Below, piece by piece: positions 27,406-35,035 of a DNA stretch of 64,000 nucleotides. The stretch covers positions 1-64,000 of the forward strand of contig DASZBS010000091.1 in NCBI GenBank assembly GCA_035943995.1, in the 5' to 3' direction. The position numbers were made by a program, and so were the translations under genes. The stretch comes from Vulcanimicrobium sp035943995 (GTDB lineage: Bacteria > Vulcanimicrobiota > Vulcanimicrobiia > Vulcanimicrobiales > Vulcanimicrobiaceae). The notes below the pieces were generated by a model, which saw nothing but the letters and a program-made list of their open reading frames with translations, had not been told where the DNA came from and made no database searches. Numbering within the stretch: the first letter of the stretch is position 1; every line of letters begins with the position of its first letter.

Positions 27406-27791
27406 CAGCTTTCGTCCTTGGCGCGCGAGATCGTGCGCTGGAGCTCGTCCAGCTCGTCCTCGGTGAGGTGATCGCCTTCGACCAAGTTCAGCGCGAGCGC
27501 GCGCGGTGAACCGCCGAAGAAGCGCTGCACGACGTGCGAGAGCGCGGTGCGCGCTGCGGCGTCGCGGTCGACGACCGCCTGGTACACGAACGCCCGGCCC
27601 TCGGCGCGGTGCTCGACGTAGCCTTTGCGCTCCAGGATCTTCATGATCGTTTGAACCGTGTTGTACGCGGGCCGCTCGGCCTCGGGGATGGCCTCGACGA
27701 TCTGCCCCACCGTGGCGGGACCGGCCGACCAGACGATCTCCATGAGTCGCTGCTCGGCCTCGGTGAGCGGGACGGAACGGCGGCGCGCCAT
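27405..27791 (-). CDS. BlaI/MecI/CopY-family repressor
   Basis: 128 residues of winged-helix repressor: LTEAEQRLMEIVWSAGPATV, then AYNTVQTIMKILERKGYVEH as recognition and wing region, with a helical dimerisation tail. These repressors are inactivated by cleavage from a BlaR1-type peptidase. The start ATG (27789-27791) lies just below a promoter flanked by two copies of the same sequence, its likely operators. The stop overlaps the blaR1-like start by 1 nt. Confidence 0.9.
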   Translation of the reverse strand: MARRRSVPLTEAEQRLMEIVWSAGPATVGQIVEAIPEAERPAYNTVQTIMKILERKGYVEHRAEGRAFVYQAVVDRDAAARTALSHVVQRFFGGSPRALALNLVEGDHLTEDELDELQRTISRAKDES

Positions 27792-27810
27792 CGGGCCTCC
27801 TAGAGAAGAC

Positions 27811-27828
27811 CTAAGGAATTCGGTTTGC
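27811..27828 (-). promoter_or_regulatory. candidate BlaI operator, copy 1
   Basis: Plus-strand CTAAGGAATTCGGTTTGC, nearly the same as copy 2 at 27868-27887, 58 bp apart measured at GAATTCGGT. It lies just downstream of the -10 box and covers the expected transcription start, a placement that would block transcription. Confidence 0.55.
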
Positions 27829-27831
27829 GCC

Positions 27832-27860
27832 ACCGTAGCATGCCGCGCCGGGGAGGTCAA
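27832..27860 (-). promoter_or_regulatory. promoter of the blaI-blaR1 operon
   Basis: Reading on the minus strand, TTGACC (27860-27855), 17 nt, TACGGT (27837-27832). Transcription would start near 27824, about 30 nt before the blaI ATG. It is flanked on both sides by the repeated operator-like sequence. Confidence 0.6.
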
Positions 27861-27867
27861 GAGCAGT

Positions 27868-27887
27868 CCGAAAGAATTCGGTCTTGC
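27868..27887 (-). promoter_or_regulatory. candidate BlaI operator, copy 2
   Basis: Plus-strand CCGAAAGAATTCGGTCTTGC with internal dyad CCGAA-AGAA-TTCGG. It lies just upstream of the -35 box and 24 nt below the end of the peroxiredoxin gene. Confidence 0.55.
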
Positions 27888-27910
27888 CCTTCCCGGCGCG
27901 GTGCGGCGGT

Positions 27911-28411
27911 CTATTTCAGCTTGGCGAGCTCCTCGAAGAGGACGGCCGGATCGGGTGCCTCTTTGAGCTCGTGGACGTCGATGTAGCGCACGATCCCGTC
28001 CTTGTCGATCACGAAGATCGCGCGTTCGGGCATGCCGCGGGGGTTCAGCACGCCGTAGCGCTCGGTGACGGCGCCGTGCGGATAGAAATCGCTCAGCAGC
28101 GGGAAGCTGATGCCGCCGAGCTGCGTGGCCCACGCGGCGTTGGCGAACCGGGAATCGACGGAGACGCCCACGACCTGGGCGTCAGCGGTGCGGAAGCGCT
28201 CTTGCTCGCGCTCGTACACCGGCAGCTGGACGCTTCAAGTCCCGCTGAAGGCGAACGGGTAGAACGCGATGACGACGTTCGTGCCGCGCTTGTCCGCAAG
28301 GTGGAACTGTTCGCCCGTGTGCGAGCTGAGCGTGAAATCGGGGGCGGGATCGCCGACCTTGACGGTCGGCGTCTCTGAGGCGAGCGACGTGCGCCCGGTG
28401 ATGACTGCCAT
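27911..28411 (-). CDS. AhpE-like peroxiredoxin, probable selenoprotein (in-frame UGA at residue 59)
   Basis: 166 residues if the TGA at 28235-28237 is read as selenocysteine. The N-terminal part (GDPAPDFTLSSHTGEQFHLA, then FYPFAFSGT) and the part after the TGA (SVQLPVYEREQERF, AWATQLGGISFPLLSDFYPH, GAVTERYGVL) are in one frame and together match mycobacterial AhpE along its length. In AhpE the motif is AFTGIC with the peroxidatic Cys at the position where TGA stands here. A bSECIS-like hairpin follows. It would reduce hydroperoxides. The alternative is a nonsense mutation or sequence error at exactly that codon. Divergent from the acyl-CoA synthetase. Confidence 0.8.
28194..28213 (-). promoter_or_regulatory. 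candidate bacterial SECIS hairpin
   Basis: Minus-strand GAGCGC and GCGCTT pair (six pairs with one G-U) around the loop GAGCAAGA, whose first base is G. The loop starts 28 nt after the UGA, within the range known for bacterial SECIS elements. Its assignment depends on the selenocysteine reading of the gene. Confidence 0.45.
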
Positions 28412-28446
28412 GGGGTACGCTTTCCCCGCGCGCCGAACAGTGTCCC

Positions 28447-30060
28447 ATGATCGCCGAACCGACCGCCGCCGCCGTCCACCTGCGCGCGCTCGACCCGTTC
28501 GATTTCCTCGAGCGGAGCGCGTTCGTGTATCCCGAGAAGATCGCCGTCGTCGACGGCGCCGCGCGCCGCACGTACCCGGAGTTCCTCGAACGCGTGGAAC
28601 GGCTCGCCGCCGCACTTCAGGCGCGCGGCGTGCGCGACGGCGAGCGGGTCGCCGTGATCGCGCCGAACACCTCGATGGTGCTCGATGCGACGTACGCCGC
28701 CCCGCGCGCCGGCGGCGTGCTGTGCGCGCTGAACACGCGCCTCGCACCCGACGAGATCGACTACATCCTGTCGCATTGCGGCGCGTCGCTGCTGCTGTAC
28801 GATCACGAGCTCGATCCGCTGGTGAGCCGGCTCGCATCGGACGTGCCGCGCATCCGCGTCGCGCCTCCGGGCGAGAGCGCGAACGCGGGCGGCGCGGAAG
28901 AGTACGAGCAGGTTCTCGCCGCCGCCGGTCGCGGCGCGCTGGTACCGCGCACCGGCGGCGAGGACGACACGATCTCGATCAACTACACCAGCGGCACGAC
29001 CGGCAAACCCAAGGGCGTGATGTACACGTTCCGCGGCGCGTACCTCAACGCGCTGGCGGAGATCTTTCACGCGAACCTGCGGCCGGAGAGCGTCTATCTG
29101 TGGACGCTGCCGATGTTCCACTGCAACGGCTGGTGTTTCCCGTGGGCCGTCACCGCCGCGGGCGCCACGCACGTCTGCCTGCGCAAGGTCGACGCCGCCG
29201 GCATCAACGCCGGGGTTCACGACGAGGGCGTGACGCACTTCTGCGCGGCGCCGACGGTGCTGATCGGCCTGGTGAACCACCCCGACACCGTCGCGTTCCC
29301 GCATCGCGTGATCGTGACGACGGCGGGTGCGCCGCCGGCGCCCGCGACGATCGCGCAGATCGAGGCGCTCGGCGCGGAGCTGCACCACGTGTACGGCCTG
29401 ACCGAAGTGTACGGGCCGATCACCGAATGCGCGTGGCACAGCCCGCAGTGGGACGGTTTCCCGGCGGCGGAGCGCGCGCGGCTGCGCAGCCGCCAGGGCG
29501 TTCCCATGATCACGCTCGGCCCGCGCGACGTGCGCGTCGTCGACACCTCGCTCGACGACGTCCCGGCCGATGGCGTGACGCACGGCGAAATCGTGATGCG
29601 CGGCAACAACGTGATGAAGGGCTACTACGCCGATCCGGCCGCGACGGCGAAAGCGTTCGAAGGCGGCTGGTTCCACTCCGGCGACATCGCGGTGGTGCAC
29701 GCGGACGGCTACATCGAGATCGTCGACCGCGCGAAAGACGTGATCATCAGCGGCGGCGAGAACATCTCGACGCAGCAAGTCGAGAAAGTGCTGCTCGAAC
29801 ACGAGGCGGTGCTCGAATGCGCCGTCGTCGCGGTCCCCGACGAGAAGTGGGGCGAGGTCGCCAAAGCGTTCGTCACGCTCAAACCGGGCCGCGCGCTGGA
29901 AGCCGACGAGCTGCGCGCATTCGCGCGCGAGCGCATCGCGGCGTTCAAAGTGCCGAAGACCGTGGAGTTCGGCGAGCTGCCGAAGACGTCGACCGGCAAG
30001 ATCCAGAAGTACGTCCTCCGCGAGCGCGAATGGAAAGGCCGGCAGAAGCGCGTGAACTAA
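28447..30060 (+). CDS. AMP-forming acyl-CoA synthetase
   Basis: 537 residues of the ANL superfamily. The P-loop-like motif is YTSGTTGKPKGVMYTF, the A5 motif HHVYGLTEVYGPITE, the A7/A8 region GWFHSGDIAVVHADGYIEIV then DRAKDVIISGGENIS, and the catalytic lysine near the end is in KTSTGKIQKYVLR. It resembles medium- or branched-chain acyl-CoA ligases with a DmdB/fatty-acyl character; the acid is unknown. It starts 35 nt from the divergent peroxiredoxin gene. Confidence 0.9.
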   Translation: MIAEPTAAAVHLRALDPFDFLERSAFVYPEKIAVVDGAARRTYPEFLERVERLAAALQARGVRDGERVAVIAPNTSMVLDATYAAPRAGGVLCALNTRLAPDEIDYILSHCGASLLLYDHELDPLVSRLASDVPRIRVAPPGESANAGGAEEYEQVLAAAGRGALVPRTGGEDDTISINYTSGTTGKPKGVMYTFRGAYLNALAEIFHANLRPESVYLWTLPMFHCNGWCFPWAVTAAGATHVCLRKVDAAGINAGVHDEGVTHFCAAPTVLIGLVNHPDTVAFPHRVIVTTAGAPPAPATIAQIEALGAELHHVYGLTEVYGPITECAWHSPQWDGFPAAERARLRSRQGVPMITLGPRDVRVVDTSLDDVPADGVTHGEIVMRGNNVMKGYYADPAATAKAFEGGWFHSGDIAVVHADGYIEIVDRAKDVIISGGENISTQQVEKVLLEHEAVLECAVVAVPDEKWGEVAKAFVTLKPGRALEADELRAFARERIAAFKVPKTVEFGELPKTSTGKIQKYVLREREWKGRQKRVN

Positions 30061-30070
30061 GACTGCCCGG

Positions 30071-30496
30071 ATGGATCCGCTCGACCTCACCACCGCTCCG
30101 CCGCGCTCGCCGCGCGAGGCCCTCGCCGGCATCGTGTTCTTGCCGCGCACGATCGACAAGGTGCGTGCGACGCTCCCCGGCGGCGCCGCCGGCGCGTACA
30201 ACATCGCGGGCTTCAGCCAGATGATGCTCGATGCGCTGGGGATCGAGCTCGACGCCTTTCGCGCCGCGGTCAGCGATGCGGCGAACGACGACGCCGTCGC
30301 GGCGTTCGTGAGCGCAGCGACGTCGCCGGACCGCATCGAACCGTGGAACGCGCTGGTCCTGGCCCGGCTGCCGCGCAACGGCGACCGCAACGCCGCCTTC
30401 GAAGCGTATCCGTGGCTGCGGGACCGCCCCGATCTCGTGCTCGCGCTCGACGTGCTCGAAGAGGACGACCGCCAGCACTTCGCTCGACGAAGCTGA
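30071..30496 (+). CDS. DUF5069 domain protein
   Basis: 141 residues with the DUF5069 signature PRSPREALAGIVFLPRTIDK near the N-terminus and a short helical body. No function is established for the family. It starts 10 nt after the acyl-CoA synthetase stop, so is probably co-transcribed. Confidence 0.75.
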   Translation: MDPLDLTTAPPRSPREALAGIVFLPRTIDKVRATLPGGAAGAYNIAGFSQMMLDALGIELDAFRAAVSDAANDDAVAAFVSAATSPDRIEPWNALVLARLPRNGDRNAAFEAYPWLRDRPDLVLALDVLEEDDRQHFARRS

Positions 30497-30515
30497 CGCG
30501 GATCGCCGCATCCGT

Positions 30516-30869
30516 ATGCGCGCCAGCACGATCGTTACCGGCGTTCTCTTCATCGCAGCGGGCGCGGTGCATTTCATCCGGCCCGCGATGTACGAGCAGA
30601 TCGTTCCGCCGCAGCTCGGCCACGCCGGCGTCCTGGTTGCGATCAGCGGCCTCGCGGAGATCGCGGGCGGCCTCGGCCTGATGATCCCGCAAACGCGCCG
30701 CGCCGCCGGCATCGGCCTCATCGCGCTGCTCGTCGCCGTATGGCCCGCGAACATCTACATGGCGTTCGAAGCGGACCGCTTCGCCGCCGCGGCACCGGCG
30801 TGGGTGCTGTGGTCGCGCGTTCCGTTGCAAGTTGCCCTGATCTGGTGGGTCGAACGCGTCAGTCGCTAG
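30516..30869 (+). CDS. DoxX-like small membrane protein
   Basis: 117 residues with four hydrophobic segments (about 4-22, 38-58, 65-85, 95-112). The pattern GVLFIAAGAVHFIRPAMYEQ followed by LAEIAGGLGLMIPQTRRAAG is typical of the DoxX family. Role unknown. ATG start, 19 nt after the DUF5069 gene. Confidence 0.75.
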   Translation: MRASTIVTGVLFIAAGAVHFIRPAMYEQIVPPQLGHAGVLVAISGLAEIAGGLGLMIPQTRRAAGIGLIALLVAVWPANIYMAFEADRFAAAAPAWVLWSRVPLQVALIWWVERVSR

Positions 30870-30968
30870 CACGAATACATTCACGGCGCGCACTCGTGCG
30901 TCGCCGGGGTCACGAGCGGTCAACATTCCGAGGATTTCGCCACCGCGGGCGGCAAGTATCGTTGCCTC

Positions 30969-31952
30969 ATGGCCATGATAGACGCCACCCGGGTGGAAGG
31001 GCTGCGCCGAGAGCGCGGTCTGTCCCAGCGTGAGCTCTCTCGGGCCGCCGGCATCACGCGGCAGGCGGTCGGATCGATCGAGAGCGGCCGGTCGCAGCCG
31101 AGTGTCGGGATCGCGCTCGCGCTGGCGCGGGCGCTGGGCACGACGGTCGAGGAGCTGTTCGGCGCGCACGGCGAGCCTGCACCGAGATCGAACCGAGTCG
31201 TTGCTGCGACGATCGCTGGCAAGACGGTCACCCATGCTCTGAACGAGGAACACCTCGCGATCGAGCCGACCGAGACGCCGGTCCCGAACGTCTTCATCGC
31301 CGGCTGCGAGCTCGCGGCCGGATTGTTGTCGCGTCACGCGATGGCGCGCTCCCGTCATTTGCGCGTCTTGTGGCTCACGATGACGAATCGTGCCGCGATC
31401 GAGGCGCTCGGACATGGCCGCCTGCATGCGGCTGTCGTGCACGGCGACGTCACGGCGCAGCAGGCGCGGCAGATCGCGGAGTTCACGCGCTTCGAAGTCG
31501 CGCGCACGGACGCCGGCTGGCTCGTTTCGCGCGGAAACCCGCTCGGCCTGAAGGGCGCCGCCGACATCACGCGCACGAAGGCGCGCATCGCGAATCGGCC
31601 GGCGGGGGCGGGCGCACGCCGCCTGCTCGACGAGCGTCTGCGCCGCGCCGGCGTCGATCCGCGCGCAGTCGTGGGTTACGATCGGGAAGTTGCCGGTCAA
31701 CTCGATGCCGGCCGTGCCATCGCGCAGGGCTTCGCCGACGCTGCCATCGGAATGGCCAGCGTCGCGCGCGTGTTCGACTTGGAGTTCATCCCCGTGCGCG
31801 AGGAGCGGTGCGTGCTGCTCGTTGCGAACGCCGCCGTGAGAACGCCGGAAGTGCGTACGCTGCTCGATGCGCTGCGCTCCGCGCCGTTTCGCCGCGACCT
31901 CGAGGGACTCGCCTCGTACGACGTCAGCCGAACGGGAGAGCATATCACATGA
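30969..31952 (+). CDS. XRE DNA-binding domain fused to a periplasmic-binding-protein-like domain (Mo/W-type regulator)
   Basis: 327 residues. The HTH (about 8-62, GLSQRELSRAAGITRQAVGS then ESGRSQPSVGIALALARAL) is joined to a PBP-like ligand domain (about 90-320) of the sort seen in COG1910-type molybdate regulators. It lies upstream of and overlaps (ATGA) a tungstate/molybdate-type ABC transporter, so it probably senses the same oxyanion in the cytoplasm and controls the operon. Two ATGs are possible (30969, 30975). Confidence 0.85.
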   Translation: MAMIDATRVEGLRRERGLSQRELSRAAGITRQAVGSIESGRSQPSVGIALALARALGTTVEELFGAHGEPAPRSNRVVAATIAGKTVTHALNEEHLAIEPTETPVPNVFIAGCELAAGLLSRHAMARSRHLRVLWLTMTNRAAIEALGHGRLHAAVVHGDVTAQQARQIAEFTRFEVARTDAGWLVSRGNPLGLKGAADITRTKARIANRPAGAGARRLLDERLRRAGVDPRAVVGYDREVAGQLDAGRAIAQGFADAAIGMASVARVFDLEFIPVREERCVLLVANAAVRTPEVRTLLDALRSAPFRRDLEGLASYDVSRTGEHIT

Positions 31953-32866
31953 ACCGCCGTCTCTGGATCGCCGGCAGCTCCGCCTCGCTGGCGTTCGCCG
32001 CCTGCCCGGTCCGTGCGCAGACGCTGACGCCCCTAGACGTCGCCTACGCCGGTTCGATGGGATCGATGATGGAAGGGCCGATCAAGACGGGCGCGTCGCA
32101 AACGCTCCAGATCGAAATGCACGGCCGCGCGCAAGGCTCCGACGCGCTCGCGAAGCTCATCGTCGGCGGAAGCGTCGCGGCCGACATCTTCATCGCGGTG
32201 ACCCCCGGTCCGATGCTGACCGTGCTCAGGGGCGGAAAGGCGAGCGTCGCGACGCCGGTCGCGCGCACGGAGATGGTGATCGCGTACAGCCCGAAGAGCA
32301 AGTACGCGCCCCAGTTTGCCGACGCGGCCGCCGGCAAGCGCGGTGCGATGCCCTGGTGGCAGATTCTGAAGCAGCGCGACCTGCGATTCGGAAGAACCGA
32401 CCCGGCCGTGGACCCGCAAGGCCGGAACATCATCTTCACCCTGCAGCTCGCAGAGGCTCACTACAAGCAGCCCGGCCTGGCGCAGAGCATTCTGGGGCCG
32501 ACGATCAACCCAGCGCAGATATTCAGCGAGCCGACGGTCGAGGCCCGGTTGCAAAGCGGCGAGCTCGATGCGGCGTCGGCGTACAAGATCCAGCCCGGAC
32601 CGTTCAATGTACCGTTCGTAACGTTGCCGGCGGAGATCAATCTGGGGAACGATGCGCTGCGCGACCGCTACGCGCAACAGACGCTGGAGATCGGCGGCGC
32701 GATACGCCACCCCGAACCACTCGTTTATTACGCAGCCGTGCTCGACGCGTCCGCGCACAAAGACAAGGCCGTTGCATTCGTCAACTGGCTGACCGGAGCC
32801 GGACAGGCGATCTTCCGGCAGTATTTCTACGATCCGTCGGCGGGTGCGTCGCCCCTGCGTGCGTAG
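31949..32866 (+). CDS. molybdate/tungstate-type ABC substrate-binding protein
   Basis: 305 residues with a signal peptide (RLWIAGSSASLAFAACPVRA). The mature part begins DVAYAGSMGSMMEGPIK, matching the ModA/WtpA start in which the early Ser binds the oxyanion, and continues with GSDALAKLIVGGSVAADIFI and AEINLGNDALRDRYA. The choice between molybdate, tungstate or sulfate cannot be made from sequence. ATG overlaps the regulator stop; its end overlaps the permease by about 20 nt. Confidence 0.85.
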   Translation: MNRRLWIAGSSASLAFAACPVRAQTLTPLDVAYAGSMGSMMEGPIKTGASQTLQIEMHGRAQGSDALAKLIVGGSVAADIFIAVTPGPMLTVLRGGKASVATPVARTEMVIAYSPKSKYAPQFADAAAGKRGAMPWWQILKQRDLRFGRTDPAVDPQGRNIIFTLQLAEAHYKQPGLAQSILGPTINPAQIFSEPTVEARLQSGELDAASAYKIQPGPFNVPFVTLPAEINLGNDALRDRYAQQTLEIGGAIRHPEPLVYYAAVLDASAHKDKAVAFVNWLTGAGQAIFRQYFYDPSAGASPLRA

Positions 32867-33632
32867 CGCGACGTTGCCCGTGCTGGTGAAGCGCGTCGCG
32901 GCGGTCATCTTTGCATTCGCCCTCCTGTACCCGTTTGTCGGATTGTTCGTCCCGGTTGGCCCGTGGCGCTGGGGCGACGGCGCCGCAACCGTGGATTCGG
33001 TCCGCGTCTCGCTGCTCTTCACCGGCATTGCGATGGTGGTCGTCGTCGTCATCGGGACGCCGATGGCGCTCTACATCGCTCGCTCCGCTACGCGCGAACG
33101 TCTGTGGTGGCAAGCGATACTCTTGGTTTCCGTGCTTTTGCCGCCGCTTGCGCTGGGCATCTTGCTTTCACTGGCCTTTGGTCCGCACGCACTCGGCGCG
33201 TACCTCGAGCGCTTCGGTTTGAAGATGACGAACACGCCGCTGGCTTTCGTCACCACGCAAGTCTACGTCAGCATCGGTTACTATGTCCTCGGCGCCGTCG
33301 CCGCGCTCGATGGCGTTCCCCGGACGCTCGAGATTCAAGGGGGTTTGCTCGGACACGATCGCTGGAGCGTGTTTTGGCGCATCACGTTTCCCATTGCGCG
33401 ATTAGGATTCGCGGTGGCGCTCAGCCTTGCGTGGGTTCGCGCATTGACCGAATTCGGTGCCGTCGTCATTACCGCGTACTATCCGGCCGGCATGCCGGTC
33501 GCTCTTTGGACGAGCCTCGAGAACTTCGGGTTGCCGGCGGTGATGCCGCTGCTCGTCGTGTTCCTGCTGACGGCACTCCCTTTGCCTTGGCTTGCCCACG
33601 TCCTCGCGCAGCGGCGGACAGCTCGTGCTTGA
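32844..33632 (+). CDS. molybdate/tungstate-type ABC permease
   Basis: 262 residues with about six TM segments. The ATPase-coupling EAA-like loop is ALDGVPRTLEIQGGLLGHDR. It is of the ModB/WtpB size. The annotated start overlaps the binding-protein gene; a GTG a few codons later would also serve. Confidence 0.85.
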   Translation: MRRPCVRSATLPVLVKRVAAVIFAFALLYPFVGLFVPVGPWRWGDGAATVDSVRVSLLFTGIAMVVVVVIGTPMALYIARSATRERLWWQAILLVSVLLPPLALGILLSLAFGPHALGAYLERFGLKMTNTPLAFVTTQVYVSIGYYVLGAVAALDGVPRTLEIQGGLLGHDRWSVFWRITFPIARLGFAVALSLAWVRALTEFGAVVITAYYPAGMPVALWTSLENFGLPAVMPLLVVFLLTALPLPWLAHVLAQRRTARA

Positions 33633-34323
33633 CGCGCACATCGTGAAGAGGCGACCGCGCTTCACGGTCGATGTCGCAGTGCGCGTTCGGTCGGGCGAGG
33701 CGTGCGGTCTCTTCGGAGTGTCCGGCTCGGGCAAGAGCACGGTATTGGCATGCATCGCCGGCGCTGAAGCGCCGGACGGCGGGCACGTCACCGTCGACGC
33801 GGTTACGGTCTTCCCACCGCCGCTGCCGCTGCACCAACGACAGGTCGGGTATCTCACGCAGGATGCGAACTTGTTCCCGCACCTGCGCGTCGCCGACAAC
33901 GTCTGGTTCGGCTTGACGAACGGCAACCGGGATGCGAACGCGCCGTGGGTCGCGGAGCTGCGCGAACGCCTGCAACTCGGACCGGTCTGGCAAGCGCCGG
34001 CGACCGCGATTTCCGGCGGCCAAGCGCGACGGGTCGCGCTTGCGCGCATGTTGGCGCGCAAACCGCCCATCGTGTTACTGGACGAGCCGTTCAGCGGCCT
34101 CGATCGTCACCTCGTGCGGGAGCTCGTGTCGGCCATCGTGCAGTGGCAGGCGGACCTCAGGTTTACGATGCTCGTCGTTGGCCATGAATCCGACGTACTC
34201 GAGCGGCTGTGCCCCCGCGCGATCGCCATCGAGGACGGCCGTGCGGTGCAGGACGCGCCGTGGGCCGAGTTACGCACGAAACCGGCGACGCCGTTGCTTG
34301 CGCAATTGCTCGCGCCGCTTTGA
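33625..34323 (+). CDS. molybdate/tungstate-type ABC ATPase
   Basis: 232 residues. Walker A GVSGSGKST, signature ISGGQARRVALARML, Walker B PIVLLDEPF and the switch His in VVGHESDVLERL are intact. It lacks the C-terminal MOP domain of ModC. GTG at 33625 overlaps the permease stop by 8 nt; a TTG at 33592 would add 11 residues unlike the family. Confidence 0.88.
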   Translation: MLDAHIVKRRPRFTVDVAVRVRSGEACGLFGVSGSGKSTVLACIAGAEAPDGGHVTVDAVTVFPPPLPLHQRQVGYLTQDANLFPHLRVADNVWFGLTNGNRDANAPWVAELRERLQLGPVWQAPATAISGGQARRVALARMLARKPPIVLLDEPFSGLDRHLVRELVSAIVQWQADLRFTMLVVGHESDVLERLCPRAIAIEDGRAVQDAPWAELRTKPATPLLAQLLAPL

Positions 34324-34366
34324 GGCCGGAGCACGACGTCGCAAGCGAGCTCGGGCGAGCCGTCGC

Positions 34367-34789
34367 TCAAGCGGGCGCGCCCGGCGCGCGTGTGACCACC
34401 GCCGTGCAGTACTTGCAGCGGCGCGCGTCCTGTGCGATCTCGCAGAGACACTCCGGACAGGTCTTCAGCGCGAGCACGGGTTCCTCGGGCGCACGAAACC
34501 GTGCGGCGATCGTGCGGAACGGTACGACGACCGCGTAGTAGATCACCAGCGCGTCGAGCAGAAACGTGATCAGCGCGTTGACGAAGTCGCCGACCGGAAA
34601 GTGGGTACGGCCGAGCGTGAAGCCGAGCTTGGAGAAGTCGGGCTGGCCGATGATCGCCGCTACCAGCGGCGTCAAAATGTCCTTGACGAGCGCGTTTACG
34701 ACCGCGGTGAACGCCGAGCCGACGATCACCGCGACGGCGAGGTCGATGACGTTGCCGCGCGCGACGAACGTGCCGAATCCCTTGAACGT
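34367..34789 (-). CDS. mscL: large-conductance mechanosensitive channel MscL with C-terminal zinc ribbon, probable ACG start
   Basis: 140 residues if started at ACG (34789-34787), which follows a perfect AAGGAGG site at usual spacing. The frame then reads FKGFGTFVARGNVIDLAVAV, the conserved MscL N-terminus and TM1. The nearest standard start (GTG 34729) would delete half of TM1. TM2 follows (ALITFLLDALVIYYAVVVPF). After the usual end, a zinc ribbon TCPECLCEIAQDARRCKYC is attached, as in some actinobacterial MscL. It releases solutes on hypoosmotic shock. Convergent with the ABC operon. Confidence 0.82.
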   Translation of the reverse strand, partial: TFKGFGTFVARGNVIDLAVAVIVGSAFTAVVNALVKDILTPLVAAIIGQPDFSKLGFTLGRTHFPVGDFVNALITFLLDALVIYYAVVVPFRTIAARFRAPEEPVLALKTCPECLCEIAQDARRCKYCTAVVTRAPGAPA

Positions 34790-34905
34790 ACTGTCCTCCT
34801 TGCGCGTAGAGCGCGCAGCGCGGCGTTCGCCGTCTTGCTCTCTCGATCCGGCGGCGTCGCAGTGGAACCAGGCCGCGAATCGTGACGTTTCTTCTTCACA
34901 TGCTG

Positions 34906-34926
34906 CCGTAAAGGCAATCTTTACGG
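34906..34926. repeat. perfect 8-bp inverted repeat upstream of mscL
   Basis: CCGTAAAG and CTTTACGG around GCAAT, followed by a second, imperfect copy (CCGTCAAG, CTTTACCGG; about 34932-34949). The pair lies in the divergent intergenic region between mscL and a small unknown gene and could be a repressor site. Confidence 0.45.
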
Positions 34927-35035
34927 AGTTGCCGTCAAGGCTTTACCGGTCTCGCCCTGCGAACTTCACTTTCCCGGCCGCCGGCCGATTATCCTAAACA
35001 GAGCAGCGCTCGTACCACACGAGGGTGTTTTGCAC

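Noticed and set aside
27911..28219. Separate 102-residue gene starting at a GTG after the UGA
   Set aside because: It would begin just after the catalytic position and lack the N-terminal half of the peroxiredoxin fold; read-through of the UGA explains both parts.
28093..30390. Long minus-strand frame of 765 residues antisense to the acyl-CoA synthetase
   Set aside because: Arg/His-rich composition typical of antisense frames in GC-rich DNA; the plus strand has all synthetase motifs.
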